Shown here one piece after another: positions 17,108-25,315 of a DNA stretch of 64,000 bases (its first letter is position 1; each line of letters starts with the position of its first letter). The stretch comes from Bog-532 sp963830385 (GTDB lineage Bacteria; Actinomycetota; Actinomycetes; Streptosporangiales; Streptosporangiaceae): the NCBI GenBank assembly GCA_963830385.1, contig CAWHMD010000010.1, forward strand, positions 1 through 64,000, read 5' to 3'. Below the pieces are notes generated by a model, which saw only the letters and a program-made list of their open reading frames with translations, did no database searches and was not told where the DNA came from. Both the position numbers and the translations under genes were made by a program.

Positions 17108-17776
17108 GTGAGCACGTTGACCGACGTCAAGGCGCCCAACGCGACCACGCGCCGCGGCCCGTACCAGAATGGCATCCGGCGGCGCCGGGAGATCATCGAA
17201 TCGGCCTCGCGGATCTTCGCGGCCTACGGATTCACCAGCGGCTCGCTGCGGCAGATCGCCGACGAGGTCGGGGTGACGCCGGCCGCGCTGACCCGGCACT
17301 TCGGCAACAAGGAGGGCCTGCTCTCCGCGGTCCTGGCCAATTGGGACCGCGACGCGGAGATCAGGAACACCGCGGACATCCGCGGGCTGGACTACTTCAT
17401 CGGGCTGCGCGACACCGCCCGCTACAACCAGGCCAACCGGGGCCTGATCGAGCTCTTCCTGACCCTGTCGGCCGAGTCGACGAACGCCTCGCACCCGGCC
17501 CGGGAGTTCATCCAGTCGCGCTACCGGCACGTGGTGGGGCACGGAGTCCAGCACCTGCGGGAGGCCCGGGACGACGGCGAGACCGTCTGGATGAGCGACG
17601 AGAAGATCACCGCCGAGGTGCGGTCGGTGTTCGCCACCATGGACGGCCTCCAGCTCCAGTGGCTGCTCGACCCGAGCATCGACCTGATCGGGATCTTCAG
17701 CCAGGCGCTGTCGGGGTACCTGGAGCGGTGGACCGGCCGTCCGGGCGTCCTGCCCCCGCTCGACAGCCAGAACTAA
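17108..17776 (+). CDS. TetR family transcriptional regulator
   Basis: A 222-aa repressor. The helix-turn-helix is seen in IIESASRIFAAYGFTSGSLR followed by QIADEVGVTPAALTRHFGNK. A ligand-binding region follows (GLIELFLTLSAESTNASHPA, then the conserved RYRHVV and ATMDGLQLQWLLDPSIDL). The GTG start at 17108 omits a poorly supported N-terminal extension. The gene lies about 200 bases upstream of a co-directional sugar-phosphate isomerase-like gene, whose promoter shares an AAAGGTAT motif with its own. Auto-regulation and control of that gene are inferred. Confidence 0.85.
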   Translation: MSTLTDVKAPNATTRRGPYQNGIRRRREIIESASRIFAAYGFTSGSLRQIADEVGVTPAALTRHFGNKEGLLSAVLANWDRDAEIRNTADIRGLDYFIGLRDTARYNQANRGLIELFLTLSAESTNASHPAREFIQSRYRHVVGHGVQHLREARDDGETVWMSDEKITAEVRSVFATMDGLQLQWLLDPSIDLIGIFSQALSGYLERWTGRPGVLPPLDSQN

Positions 17777-17915
17777 CGACGCCTGGACTTCGGCCCGGAA
17801 CGTCTCCCAGGCGGCGGCCGGGTCACCGGCGTCGGCCACCATGCTGCCCACGCCGCTCGTCATCCTCATCGCCTTTCGCCGTGCGGCTGGGTCTTCCTGA
17901 AAAGTGAACCAAATG

Positions 17916-17948
17916 ATACCTTTTAATTGTAATCATATGGCCACAATT
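17916..17948. promoter_or_regulatory. Candidate operator/promoter of the isomerase gene
   Basis: An AT-rich island in GC-rich surroundings. It holds ATACCTTT (17916-17923) and an inverted repeat AATTGT (17925-17930) / ACAATT (17943-17948) with a 12-base spacer. The GTG start and its GGAGGTG ribosome site follow closely. It is probably regulated by the upstream TetR protein. Confidence 0.45.
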
Positions 17949-17972
17949 GACCATCAGCGGAGGTGTTGAACG

Positions 17973-18914
17973 GTGCGTTTCGGAGCGTCGATATGGCCGT
18001 GGAAGTGGGAGAAGCCCTACGACGAAACGATCAAGCGGATAGGGCGGGCCGGGTTCCGGTCGACCGAGCTCATCGCCTGGGACGACGACGCCTTCACCAC
18101 GTACTTCACCGACCAGACCGTTCGGGAGCTGCGCGCGATCCTGGACGGCGAGGGCATGGTCCTGTCCCAGTTCGTGGTCAAGACGCCGAACCTGTCGAGC
18201 CCGGACCCGGCCCGTCGCGCGGCGTCGGTCGAGCTGTTCAAGCAGGGCGTCGAGAAGACGGTGGCGCTCGGGTCGCCGATCATCAACACCGTCGTCCACT
18301 TCCCGTTCGCGATGCCGTTCCCGCAGCTGGCCGACCGGCCGCTGGTGCAGATGTTCTCCCAGGAGGTACCCCGGGATCTGGACTGGGCCCAGAACTACGA
18401 GGACTACGTGGCCGGGTTGCGTGAGTGCGCCCGCGCGGCCGAGGACGCCGGCATCCGCTACAGCCTGGAGCCGCACCCGTTCCGGTACGGCGCCAACACC
18501 GAGGGCCTGCTGCGGCTGATTGAGAAGGTGGGCTCCCCGGCCTTGGGCGTCAACGTGGATCCGAGCCACCTGTTCCCGGTCGGCGACCTGCCGCACGTCA
18601 CCGTCTACCGGCTCGGCGACCGGGTGCTGCACTGCCACTTCTCCGACAACGACGGCGAGACCAACGTCCACTGGCGTCCGGGCATGGGCAAGATCAACTG
18701 GCAGCACCTGATGCAGGCGCTGGCCGACACCGGCTTCGACGGCGTCATCTCACTCGAATTCGAGGACATCCCCGGCGTCTCCCGCGGTCCCCGGCACACG
18801 CACGGCGCCTATCACGGCAACGACGTGGCGACCGAAGGCTTCGAGGAGGAGTACCTGACCGCCCTCAGCTATCTGACCGGGCTCGCGAAGGAGGCCGGCC
18901 TCAAGGTCGAGTGA
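17973..18914 (+). CDS. Sugar phosphate isomerase/epimerase (xylose-isomerase-like TIM barrel)
   Basis: A 313-aa AP-endonuclease-2-type TIM barrel, as in IolE/IolI-like isomerases. Metal-ligand candidates are seen in IRYSLEPHPFRYGAN (Glu), LGVNVDPSHLF (Asp, His), VLHCHFSDNDGETNVHWRPG (His, Asp) and GVISLEFEDIPG (Glu). N-terminal MRFGASIWPWKWEKPYDETI starts the first beta strand. It probably isomerises or epimerises a keto-sugar or inositol-type substrate. GGAGGTG precedes GTG 17973. Upstream lies a TetR gene with a matching motif. Downstream is a hairpin, then a convergent gene. The substrate is unknown. Confidence 0.82.
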   Translation: MRFGASIWPWKWEKPYDETIKRIGRAGFRSTELIAWDDDAFTTYFTDQTVRELRAILDGEGMVLSQFVVKTPNLSSPDPARRAASVELFKQGVEKTVALGSPIINTVVHFPFAMPFPQLADRPLVQMFSQEVPRDLDWAQNYEDYVAGLRECARAAEDAGIRYSLEPHPFRYGANTEGLLRLIEKVGSPALGVNVDPSHLFPVGDLPHVTVYRLGDRVLHCHFSDNDGETNVHWRPGMGKINWQHLMQALADTGFDGVISLEFEDIPGVSRGPRHTHGAYHGNDVATEGFEEEYLTALSYLTGLAKEAGLKVE

Positions 18915-18923
18915 CCTGGTAAG

Positions 18924-18968
18924 GCTCGGGCTGGGCCTGCCGAGCGGAGCAGCAGCGCCCAGCCGAGC
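18924..18968. terminator. Hairpin between convergent genes
   Basis: GCTCGGGCTGGGC (18924-18936) pairs with GCCCAGCCGAGC (18957-18968) with one bulged G. It sits between the isomerase and glycosyltransferase stops and could end both transcripts. No U-tract follows, as is common in actinomycetes. Confidence 0.6.
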
Positions 18969-19029
18969 GGGCCGGCTGGTGGGCAACCCGGCTGCCCTTC
19001 CGGCCGCCGCGCTGGCCGGAAAGCCGGAG

Positions 19030-20325
19030 TCAGCGACCGAGGATGTCGTGGAGGTGCGACACCGGCCAGCGCCGGTCGAACAGGGTCGGGTCGCCCCGGT
19101 CCTCGGCCCGTAGCTGCTCGATCAGGGTCACGTAGCCGTCGAGGTCGAGCTTCCTGACCAGGGCGAGCAGGTCGGCCGCCTCGCCGGTGACCGGGTCGAC
19201 CGGGGCGACGAACCGGTCGTAGACGTCCACGATCTGCTGGATCATCGCGAGGTGGCGCTGGCCGGGATCGACCGAAGGGAACTTCGTCGCCGCGAAGTCC
19301 TCGGTGAACACGATCGGCTCGACGGCCAGGGCCTCGGGCCCGTAGAGCTGGGCGAGATGGATGAGCAGCTCGACGTCAAAGGTCTCGTTGAACGATGACA
19401 TCTGGCCGAGCGCCGGGCCGAGAGCGATCGCGTCGAACGCCTTGAAGCCGGCCTGGGTGTCGAGCACCGGGGCCAGCGCCGGGATGAGCGTGGCCCGGAC
19501 GAAGTGGCGGAACAGCACGATGATCTTGTCCGGCTTGCCGCCCGTGCTCTGCGGCTCGGTAACCGGGCCGTCCGGCCGGATCAGCACGGCGCCGGCGAGC
19601 CCGTAACGCTGGCCGAGCGCGCCGGTGACCGTGTCACTGGACACCACCGGCGCCACCAGGGAACCCAGCTGAGCCAGGTTGGCGGACAGATCGGCATCGG
19701 TGTAGGCGACGACATGACGGCCGGCGCCGTCCGCCCAGGCCGGACCGGTCCGGACCGCCGTCGCCAGCGCGGCCAGGATCGAACCGCCCTTGCGCGACTC
19801 ATCGGTCGAGGTCAGCCGGTCGAACGCGGGGCTGATGGAAACGGCACCGTTGATCAGCTCGGCCAGCCTCAGCACCTTCACGCTGCGGTGGCCTTCCGCC
19901 GGGTAGCCCTCGGCGGCGGCGATCTCCTCCATCAGATCGGCGCTGCTGGGCTGATCCGGGCAGCCGTCGTCGCAGGCGATGATGCTCCAGGTGACACCGG
20001 GCAGGTCGCCGGTCAGCCAGTCGAGCTGGCGGACCTTGGCCCGGACGAAGTCCTCCCCGTGCGGGTGGACGGTGCGGGGAACCATCCGCCCGGTCTCGCC
20101 GTACATGGCCCAGACCACGGTCAGGTGGATCGGCCCGGTCAGCTCGCTCAGCCGCTGCCGCGAGCGCGCCACGGCCATCGCCTCGGCCGCCACGGCCGGG
20201 CCGTGATTGGCCACGACCTGCGCCAACGCCCCCTCGTCCTTGATCAGCGGGCCGGCCGCGTCGAGCACCGCCTCGTTCTGCTCGGAGTCGGTCAGGTCGC
20301 GTACCGGCGTCTGCGCTTCATCCAT
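19030..20325 (-). CDS. Glycosyltransferase-like protein (GT2/Alg5-type fold)
   Basis: A 431-aa cytosolic-looking protein. Residues near the middle read HVVAYTDADLSANLAQLGSL, a D-x-D sugar-nucleotide/metal motif as in GT-A enzymes, preceded by SIIACDDGCPDQPSS (the second-strand Asp pair). RHFVRATLIPALAPVLDTQAGFKAF recalls the R-x-x-x-x-x-x-x-x-x-D-T-Q-x-G-F-K element of dolichyl-phosphate glucosyltransferases of the GT2 type. No membrane segment is evident, unlike those enzymes. ATG 20325 is preferred over a TTG 9 bases earlier. The exact donor and acceptor are unknown. Confidence 0.65.
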   Translation of the reverse strand: MDEAQTPVRDLTDSEQNEAVLDAAGPLIKDEGALAQVVANHGPAVAAEAMAVARSRQRLSELTGPIHLTVVWAMYGETGRMVPRTVHPHGEDFVRAKVRQLDWLTGDLPGVTWSIIACDDGCPDQPSSADLMEEIAAAEGYPAEGHRSVKVLRLAELINGAVSISPAFDRLTSTDESRKGGSILAALATAVRTGPAWADGAGRHVVAYTDADLSANLAQLGSLVAPVVSSDTVTGALGQRYGLAGAVLIRPDGPVTEPQSTGGKPDKIIVLFRHFVRATLIPALAPVLDTQAGFKAFDAIALGPALGQMSSFNETFDVELLIHLAQLYGPEALAVEPIVFTEDFAATKFPSVDPGQRHLAMIQQIVDVYDRFVAPVDPVTGEAADLLALVRKLDLDGYVTLIEQLRAEDRGDPTLFDRRWPVSHLHDILGR

Positions 20326-20398
20326 GGCCCCCAAGCATGTCAGGGGAGACAGGCCGTTGGGGTGAGCTCGCGCCAGGAGATGATCATGTCGACGGCGG

Positions 20399-20968
20399 TC
20401 AGGGGCGCAGGCCGTCGACGAAGATGGCGACCAGGTGCTGACCGTAGTCGGGTCCCTCCCCCGGCACCGGCTGGCACAGCAGGGCCACCGCGTGCAGCAC
20501 GTCGGCCGCGCTGACGTCGGCCCGGATCCCGCCGGCGGCGCGGGCGGCCGCCATCAGGTTCTCGAGCACCGGCTCCATGCGCTGGTAGAAGTGTTCGCGC
20601 ATGGCCTGGTGGGCGGTGTCGGACGACTGCAGGGCCGACGCCAGGCCCACCTTGGTGGCGACCAGTTCGGTGTACCGGTGGATCCATTTGGCCAGCGCTG
20701 TGGCCGGCGGATTGGTTGCGCTCAGGGCCACGCCCGCGTCCGCGCAGGCGTCGATCTCGTGCTTCAGCACGGCGAGCACGAGGTCCGAGCGCTGCGGGAA
20801 GTGCCGGTAGAGCGTCCCCACCCCGACCCCGGCCCGGTCGGTGATCTCTTTCGCGGGAGCGTCTACGCCCGAGATGGCGAAGACGGCCTTGGCCGCCTCC
20901 AGCAGGGCGTCGAGATTGCGCTGGGCGTCGGCCCGCCGCCGCCGCGTCGCCGCGGTCTCCGTCACCAC
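20399..20968 (-). CDS. TetR family transcriptional regulator
   Basis: A 189-aa repressor with an HTH in LLEAAKAVFAISGVDAPAKE continuing ITDRAGVGVGTLYRHFPQRS, the consensus G-V-G-x-G-T-x-Y-x-H-F. The C-terminal region (ALLCQPVPGEGPDYGQHLVA) resembles the SCO4850/AefR-like ligand domain. It is divergent from an aldo/keto reductase gene. The 180-base interval holds two strong palindromes, so it most likely represses both itself and that gene. Confidence 0.9.
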   Translation of the reverse strand: MVTETAATRRRRADAQRNLDALLEAAKAVFAISGVDAPAKEITDRAGVGVGTLYRHFPQRSDLVLAVLKHEIDACADAGVALSATNPPATALAKWIHRYTELVATKVGLASALQSSDTAHQAMREHFYQRMEPVLENLMAAARAAGGIRADVSAADVLHAVALLCQPVPGEGPDYGQHLVAIFVDGLRP

Positions 20969-21075
20969 AGTTCTCCGCTCACCCTCTCCTCACCCTCTCC
21001 GCTCACCCTCGCCGCTCGCCTGACGTCAGGCACCGCCTCACCGGCCACTTCCGCCCGGCCCATCACTTGCATAAG

Positions 21076-21114
21076 CGGAAAGCCTTTCCGTATATTAACG
21101 GAAGAGCTTTCCGT
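21076..21114. promoter_or_regulatory. Twin TetR-type operators
   Basis: CGGAAAGCCTTTCCG (21076-21090) is a perfect palindrome around one central base. ACGGAAGAGCTTTCCGT (21098-21114) is a second copy with one mismatch, its centre 23 bases from the first. A TATATTA sequence lies between them, like a -10 element. The location between a TetR gene and its divergent neighbour makes operator function very likely. Confidence 0.75.
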
Positions 21115-21146
21115 TTCACTTCCACCATACGGCAGGAGGAACCGTC

Positions 21147-22169
21147 ATGCAGTACCGCACCCTCGGCCGGACCGGCATCAAGGTCAGCCCGTACGCGCTC
21201 GGCACGCTGATGTTCGCCACCTCGATCAGCAACCTCGACCCGGCCGACTCGGCCCGCGTCCTGCACAAGGCGCTCGACGCCGGGATCAACTTCGTCGACA
21301 CCGCCGACGCCTACGGCGACTCGGAGGAGGTCGTCGGCCAGGCGCTCAAGGGGCGCCGCGAGAACGTCGTGCTGGCGACCAAGTTCGGCCGTCCGGTGGG
21401 GGAAGACCCCAACCAGCGGGGCACGTCCCGCCGGTGGATCATGACCGCGGTCGAGAACTCGCTGCGCCGGCTGCAGACCGACTACATCGACCTCTACCAG
21501 GTGCACCGGGTCGACCCGGCCACCGACGTCGAGGAAACGCTGTCGGCGCTGTCGGACCTGGTCCACAGCGGCAAGGTCCGGGCGATCGGGTCGTCCAACA
21601 CGCCGGCGTCCGAGATCGTCGAGGCCCAGTGGGCCGCCGAGCGCCGCGGCCTGGAACGCTTCCACACCGAGCAGCCGGTCTACTCGCTGCTCAACCGGGG
21701 GATCGAGAGCGAGGTGCTGCCGGTCGCGCAGCGCTACGGGCTGGGGACGCTCGTGTGGGGACCGCTCGGGCAGGGCCTGCTCACCGGCCGCGTCCGCAAG
21801 GGCCAGCACAATGACCTGCGCCGGGCCGCCCTGGTCCGGCACCTCAGCGACGAGCGCCGCCTCGACGTCGTCGAGCAGCTCATCCCCGTCGCCGAGCAGG
21901 CGGGGATGCCGCTGATCCACCTGGCCATGGCGTTCACCATCGCTCACCCCGGCGTCACCAGCGCCCTGCTCGGCGCCCGCACCGAGGAACAACTGGACGG
22001 CCTCCTGACCGGTGTCGACGTCGCCCTCTCGGACGACATCCTCGACCGCATCGACGAGATCGTCCCGCCCGGCACCGATGTCGGCACCCTCGACCAGGCC
22101 TACCTGCCGCCCGCCCTCCTCAACCCGAGCCTGCGCCGCCGGCCGATCGCGGACCGTTCTGCTGGGTGA
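21147..22169 (+). CDS. Aldo/keto reductase
   Basis: A 340-aa NAD(P)H-dependent (alpha/beta)8 oxidoreductase. The start is MQYRTLGRTGIKVSPYALGT. The catalytic tetrad is visible as Asp in NFVDTADAYGDSEEVVGQAL, Tyr in the same DAYG, Lys in VLATKFG, and His in YQVHRVD. SSNTPASEIVEA and a C-terminal S-A-L-L-G-A-R-T-E-E-Q-L complete the AKR cofactor site. It reduces carbonyl compounds; the natural substrate is unknown. GGAGGA stands 6 bases before ATG 21147. It is controlled, by inference, by the divergent TetR protein via the twin palindromes. Confidence 0.93.
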   Translation: MQYRTLGRTGIKVSPYALGTLMFATSISNLDPADSARVLHKALDAGINFVDTADAYGDSEEVVGQALKGRRENVVLATKFGRPVGEDPNQRGTSRRWIMTAVENSLRRLQTDYIDLYQVHRVDPATDVEETLSALSDLVHSGKVRAIGSSNTPASEIVEAQWAAERRGLERFHTEQPVYSLLNRGIESEVLPVAQRYGLGTLVWGPLGQGLLTGRVRKGQHNDLRRAALVRHLSDERRLDVVEQLIPVAEQAGMPLIHLAMAFTIAHPGVTSALLGARTEEQLDGLLTGVDVALSDDILDRIDEIVPPGTDVGTLDQAYLPPALLNPSLRRRPIADRSAG

Positions 22170-22264
22170 GGAGCACACAAAAGCGGCCTTGAAAGCTGCA
22201 GGTCCCGAGTCACCCTGTTGGCATGCCTTAACCGTGCGTTATTAGCATCACCTGGGTCAGGACT

Positions 22265-22627
22265 GTGCTGTACCAAGCGGAGCTCGCCCTGCACAACGGC
22301 GACGCGGGCCCGCGCCGGGCCATCTGGTCCCGCAACGAGCCCGTGAGCATCCTGGGGGCGGCGCGCAACGCCTGCGGACAGCGGGAAGTGGAGGAGGTAT
22401 TTGCTTTCCTCGAGCAGATGTTCTCCGACTGCACGGCCTACAGTTTCGAGCTGCAGGCGTGTGACGTGGTGGGCCAGATGGCCTATACCTCCGGCTTTGA
22501 GCACGTCTCGGTTTCCATGGACGGACAGCCGCGCAGTTTCACCTTGCGAGCCACCCAGGTCTATCGCCGTGAGGGCGGCGAGTGGAAGGTCGTCCATCGG
22601 CACGCCGACTACGCGACCGAGCAGTAA
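22265..22627 (+). CDS. NTF2-like/SnoaL-like domain protein
   Basis: A 120-aa alpha+beta cone protein. LHNGDAGPRRAIWSRNEPVS, then LGAARNACGQREVEEVFAFL, and the closing strand TLRATQVYRREGGEWKVVHRHADY are diagnostic of the SnoaL_3/DUF4440 group, which includes polyketide cyclases, ketosteroid isomerases and unknowns. The GTG start leaves the N-terminus about 10-20 residues shorter than usual, and an in-frame stop lies just upstream. The first helix may therefore have been lost or the start may be non-canonical. The catalytic role is not predictable. Confidence 0.72.
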   Translation: MLYQAELALHNGDAGPRRAIWSRNEPVSILGAARNACGQREVEEVFAFLEQMFSDCTAYSFELQACDVVGQMAYTSGFEHVSVSMDGQPRSFTLRATQVYRREGGEWKVVHRHADYATEQ

Positions 22628-22892
22628 GAAACGGGTGGTCAGGGGCGGGTCCACCAGGGGCCACACGCGCGATATCCGCCGTTCTGTGTTCTCAAATGGC
22701 GTGGTCGACTGTTGGCTGGCGCCGCGCAGATGAGGTCGATCTTGGCACCACCCGACGAGGCGGTGCGTGGCCGGTTGCCCCGCCGTGGTCAGCCCTTGTG
22801 TTCGGCCGCGCGCGCGGCGTGTGGGGGCGCCGTTGCGCCGGCTGGCCGTCGCGGGCGCTCTGTGGTGTCGGCGCAAATGCGAAACTGACGGG

Positions 22893-24080
22893 GTGACTAC
22901 CTTCCGGGCGGAGCCGTTCAAGGTCAGGGTGGGCGACGAGGTCCTCGCCGACCTGAGGGAGCGGATCTGGAGCACACGATGGCCGGGGGCGGCGCCGGGT
23001 GCGCCGTGGGAGCGCGGCACGGACCTCGGTTACCTGCGGAACCTGCTGGGGTACTGGGCGGATGGCTTCGACTGGCGCGCACAGGAGCGCTGGTTGAACG
23101 GGTTCGGTCACTTCCGGGCCGAGATCGATGGTGTCCGGGTGCATTTTGTCCACGAGCGGGCCCGCAGCGGCCAGGGAATCCCGCTGATCCTGACGAATGG
23201 CTGGCCGAGTTGCTTCGCGGAGTTCCTGCCGCTGGTGCCGCGGCTGACCGACCCGGCCGCGCATGGCATCGGCGGGCCCGGCTTTGACGTGGTGATCCCC
23301 TCCCTGCCTGGCTACGGATTCTCCGAGAGGCCGGCCCGGGCGGGGGTGACCTGCCGGTATACGGCAGGGCTGTGGCACCGCCTGATGCGCGGCCTGGGAT
23401 ACCAGCGGTACGGGGCGCAGGGCAGCGATTTCGGGTCCGCCGTCACGACATTTATGGCGCTGGATGACCCAGCGCCCATGCTCGGCATTCACCTGTCCAA
23501 CCTTGACCTCGCGCCCTATACCGGGCCAGGGTCACGGCCGCTGTCCGCCGCCGAGCGCGCCTACCTGGCCCAGTACCAGTGGTGGCGCGAGGAGGACCGC
23601 GGCTACGGCGCGATCCAGTCGACGCGGCCTCAGACGGTCAGCTACGGCCTCAACGACTCGCCCGCTGGCCTGGCGGCCTGGGTGCTGGAAAAATGGCGGG
23701 GCTGGGCCGATTCCGGCGGGGACATCGACGCCGCCTTCTCCCGCGACTTCCTGCTCACCGTGGTGACCCTGTACTGGGCCACCCAGACGATCGCGTCCTC
23801 CATCCAGGACTACGCGGACAACCGGCGGCTGGCCGCCGAACTGGGTCCCGCCGACGCGGTTACGGTGCCCACCGCAGTAGCTGCCTTTGGTCACCAGTTC
23901 ATTGACGACGGGACGCCGCCCCGCGAGTGGGCCGAGCGTCTGTACAACATCCGCCGGTGGACGCCCATGCCCCGCGGCGGCCACTTCCCATCCGCCGAGG
24001 AACCCGACCTGCTCAGCCGCGACATCGCAGCCTTCTTCAACGACATGAGTGGGACGACCAGCCCAGAACAGCGCGCCTAA
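22893..24080 (+). CDS. Epoxide hydrolase (microsomal EPHX1-like, alpha/beta hydrolase)
   Basis: A 395-aa enzyme. It has an N-terminal epoxide-hydrolase (EHN) domain (FKVRVGDEVLADLRERIWST), then the alpha/beta hydrolase core. Nucleophile candidate Asp179 is in GAQGSDFGSAV and acid/base His364 in PRGGHFPSAEEPD, with an acidic residue in the cap-side region. The oxyanion motif normally H-G-W-P-G-S is N-G-W-P-S (residues 102-106), an unusual change. It opens epoxides with water. The GTG at 22893 follows GACGGG and matches the domain start. No partner gene is apparent. Confidence 0.88.
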   Translation: MTTFRAEPFKVRVGDEVLADLRERIWSTRWPGAAPGAPWERGTDLGYLRNLLGYWADGFDWRAQERWLNGFGHFRAEIDGVRVHFVHERARSGQGIPLILTNGWPSCFAEFLPLVPRLTDPAAHGIGGPGFDVVIPSLPGYGFSERPARAGVTCRYTAGLWHRLMRGLGYQRYGAQGSDFGSAVTTFMALDDPAPMLGIHLSNLDLAPYTGPGSRPLSAAERAYLAQYQWWREEDRGYGAIQSTRPQTVSYGLNDSPAGLAAWVLEKWRGWADSGGDIDAAFSRDFLLTVVTLYWATQTIASSIQDYADNRRLAAELGPADAVTVPTAVAAFGHQFIDDGTPPREWAERLYNIRRWTPMPRGGHFPSAEEPDLLSRDIAAFFNDMSGTTSPEQRA

Positions 24081-24409
24081 CTGCCTTATCTGCACGGGCA
24101 TCTGAACAAGGGCGAGAGTCATTGGACCTTCCGGCGGAGGCCTGGACGGTATCGGCGCGCAACTCGTCTGGGGTCTGCGGGTGGCCCCGCAGCCAGGGTC
24201 GGACGATCCAGGGAACCTCGTCCGGGGCCGCATGATGCCAGTCGCCGGGCCCGTGCAGGGCGGCCCGCTGGCACGCGGCTGATGGCGTCCGGGGCAAGCG
24301 CCGTGCGGCGGATCCCCGCAGGCCCGGCCTTTCCGCCGACATGCGTGGTGATCTTGTCATGCAACCTGCCCGGCCTGCACGGTCTCCGGCTCCGAGCAAA
24401 AAGATTTCT
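24081..24409. other. Intergenic region, no supported gene
   Basis: About 330 bases between the epoxide hydrolase stop and the triple operator. Frames in both directions are GC-driven without family resemblance. Nothing else was identified. Confidence 0.5.
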
Positions 24410-24471
24410 CCTATCAACGATAGGCTCTTTTGTTCCTATCAGCGATAGGTTAATCTCCTATCAACGATAGG
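24410..24471. promoter_or_regulatory. Triple 15-bp palindromic operator
   Basis: Three copies of a palindrome: CCTATCAACGATAGG at 24410-24424, CCTATCAGCGATAGG at 24435-24449, and CCTATCAACGATAGG at 24457-24471. The arms CCTATC/GATAGG are perfect in each; start-to-start spacing is 25 and 22. AT-rich stretches between them could hold the promoter. They lie just upstream of an operon whose second gene is a TetR regulator, so auto-repression is inferred. Confidence 0.85.
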
Positions 24472-24492
24472 AACCCGCTAGGGAGGACCGAG

Positions 24493-24720
24493 ATGGGAAC
24501 GATCTACGTGGCTCGCGGACTGGCGGACGGCCGGCACAAGGAACTGCTCGCCGAGGCGGAGCACCGCCGGCTGATCGCGTCGGTGCCCGCCAGGCCCGGC
24601 GCTGTCCACCAGTTCGCCCTGCAGTTCGCCCTGCGGGTGGCCGGCTGGGGACGGCGACCGGCGGTGGTCCGGCGGCCGGCCGCCCTCGCGCTGCGGGCAT
24701 ACGGGCCGCTGGCGATCTGA
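24493..24720 (+). CDS. Small protein of unknown function, first gene of the triple-operator operon
   Basis: A 75-aa protein starting MGTIYVARGLADGRHKELLA. GGGAGGACC precedes ATG 24493. The C-terminal half is Arg/Ala rich and weakly amphipathic (QFALQFALRVAGWGRRPAVV), with no clear membrane helix. The gene lies 10 bases upstream of the TetR start and shares the promoter. No family is recognised. Confidence 0.55.
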   Translation: MGTIYVARGLADGRHKELLAEAEHRRLIASVPARPGAVHQFALQFALRVAGWGRRPAVVRRPAALALRAYGPLAI

Positions 24721-24730
24721 TCGGCTCACG

Positions 24731-25315
24731 ATGGCGAACTCGGTCGCGAAGCGCCGTACGGAGAAGACAGCGGAGATCGTCGGGTCCGCCTGGGCGCTGG
24801 CCCGGGCGGACGGGATCGCCGGGGTGACACTGCACGGCCTGGCGCGGGTGGTGGGTATGCGTCAGCCCTCGCTGTACGTGTACTTCGACTCCAAGCTCGC
24901 GCTGTACGACGCGATGTTCGCCGACGGCAACCGGCGGCTCCTTGAGCGCCTGGACACCATGACGCTCTCCCCGGAGCCCCGCGAGGCACTCAAGCAGTGG
25001 CTGCATGCGTTCGCTGCGTTCGGCAGCGAGGACAGCGAGCTGTACCAGCTGCTGTTCCACCGGCCCATCCCCGGCTTCAGGCCCTCGGCGGAGTCGTACG
25101 CGCTGGCCGAGAAGGTACTCGGCGGCGCGTACACGCTGATGCGGGCGGCCGGGGTAACAGAGCAGGGCGACATGGACTGCATCGTCGCCATCACCGCTGG
25201 CGTGACCGACGCGCAGATCAGCAACGATCCCGGCGGTGACCGCTGGCTTCGGCATCTCAACCGTCTCGTCGACCTGCTGGTCGACGACGTCATCGCAAGG
25301 GGGAGGATCCAATGA
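24731..25315 (+). CDS. TetR family transcriptional regulator
   Basis: A 194-aa repressor. The HTH lies in ALARADGIAGVTLHGLARVV and continues GMRQPSLYVYFDSKLALYDA, the typical S-L-Y-x-Y-F-x-S-K. The C-terminal ligand pocket region (ELYQLLFHRPIPGF) resembles the WHG subgroup. Its stop overlaps the next start (ATGA), so it is translated with the mycothiol-dependent enzyme gene. It is the likely binder of the three palindromes in front of the operon. Confidence 0.9.
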   Translation: MANSVAKRRTEKTAEIVGSAWALARADGIAGVTLHGLARVVGMRQPSLYVYFDSKLALYDAMFADGNRRLLERLDTMTLSPEPREALKQWLHAFAAFGSEDSELYQLLFHRPIPGFRPSAESYALAEKVLGGAYTLMRAAGVTEQGDMDCIVAITAGVTDAQISNDPGGDRWLRHLNRLVDLLVDDVIARGRIQ

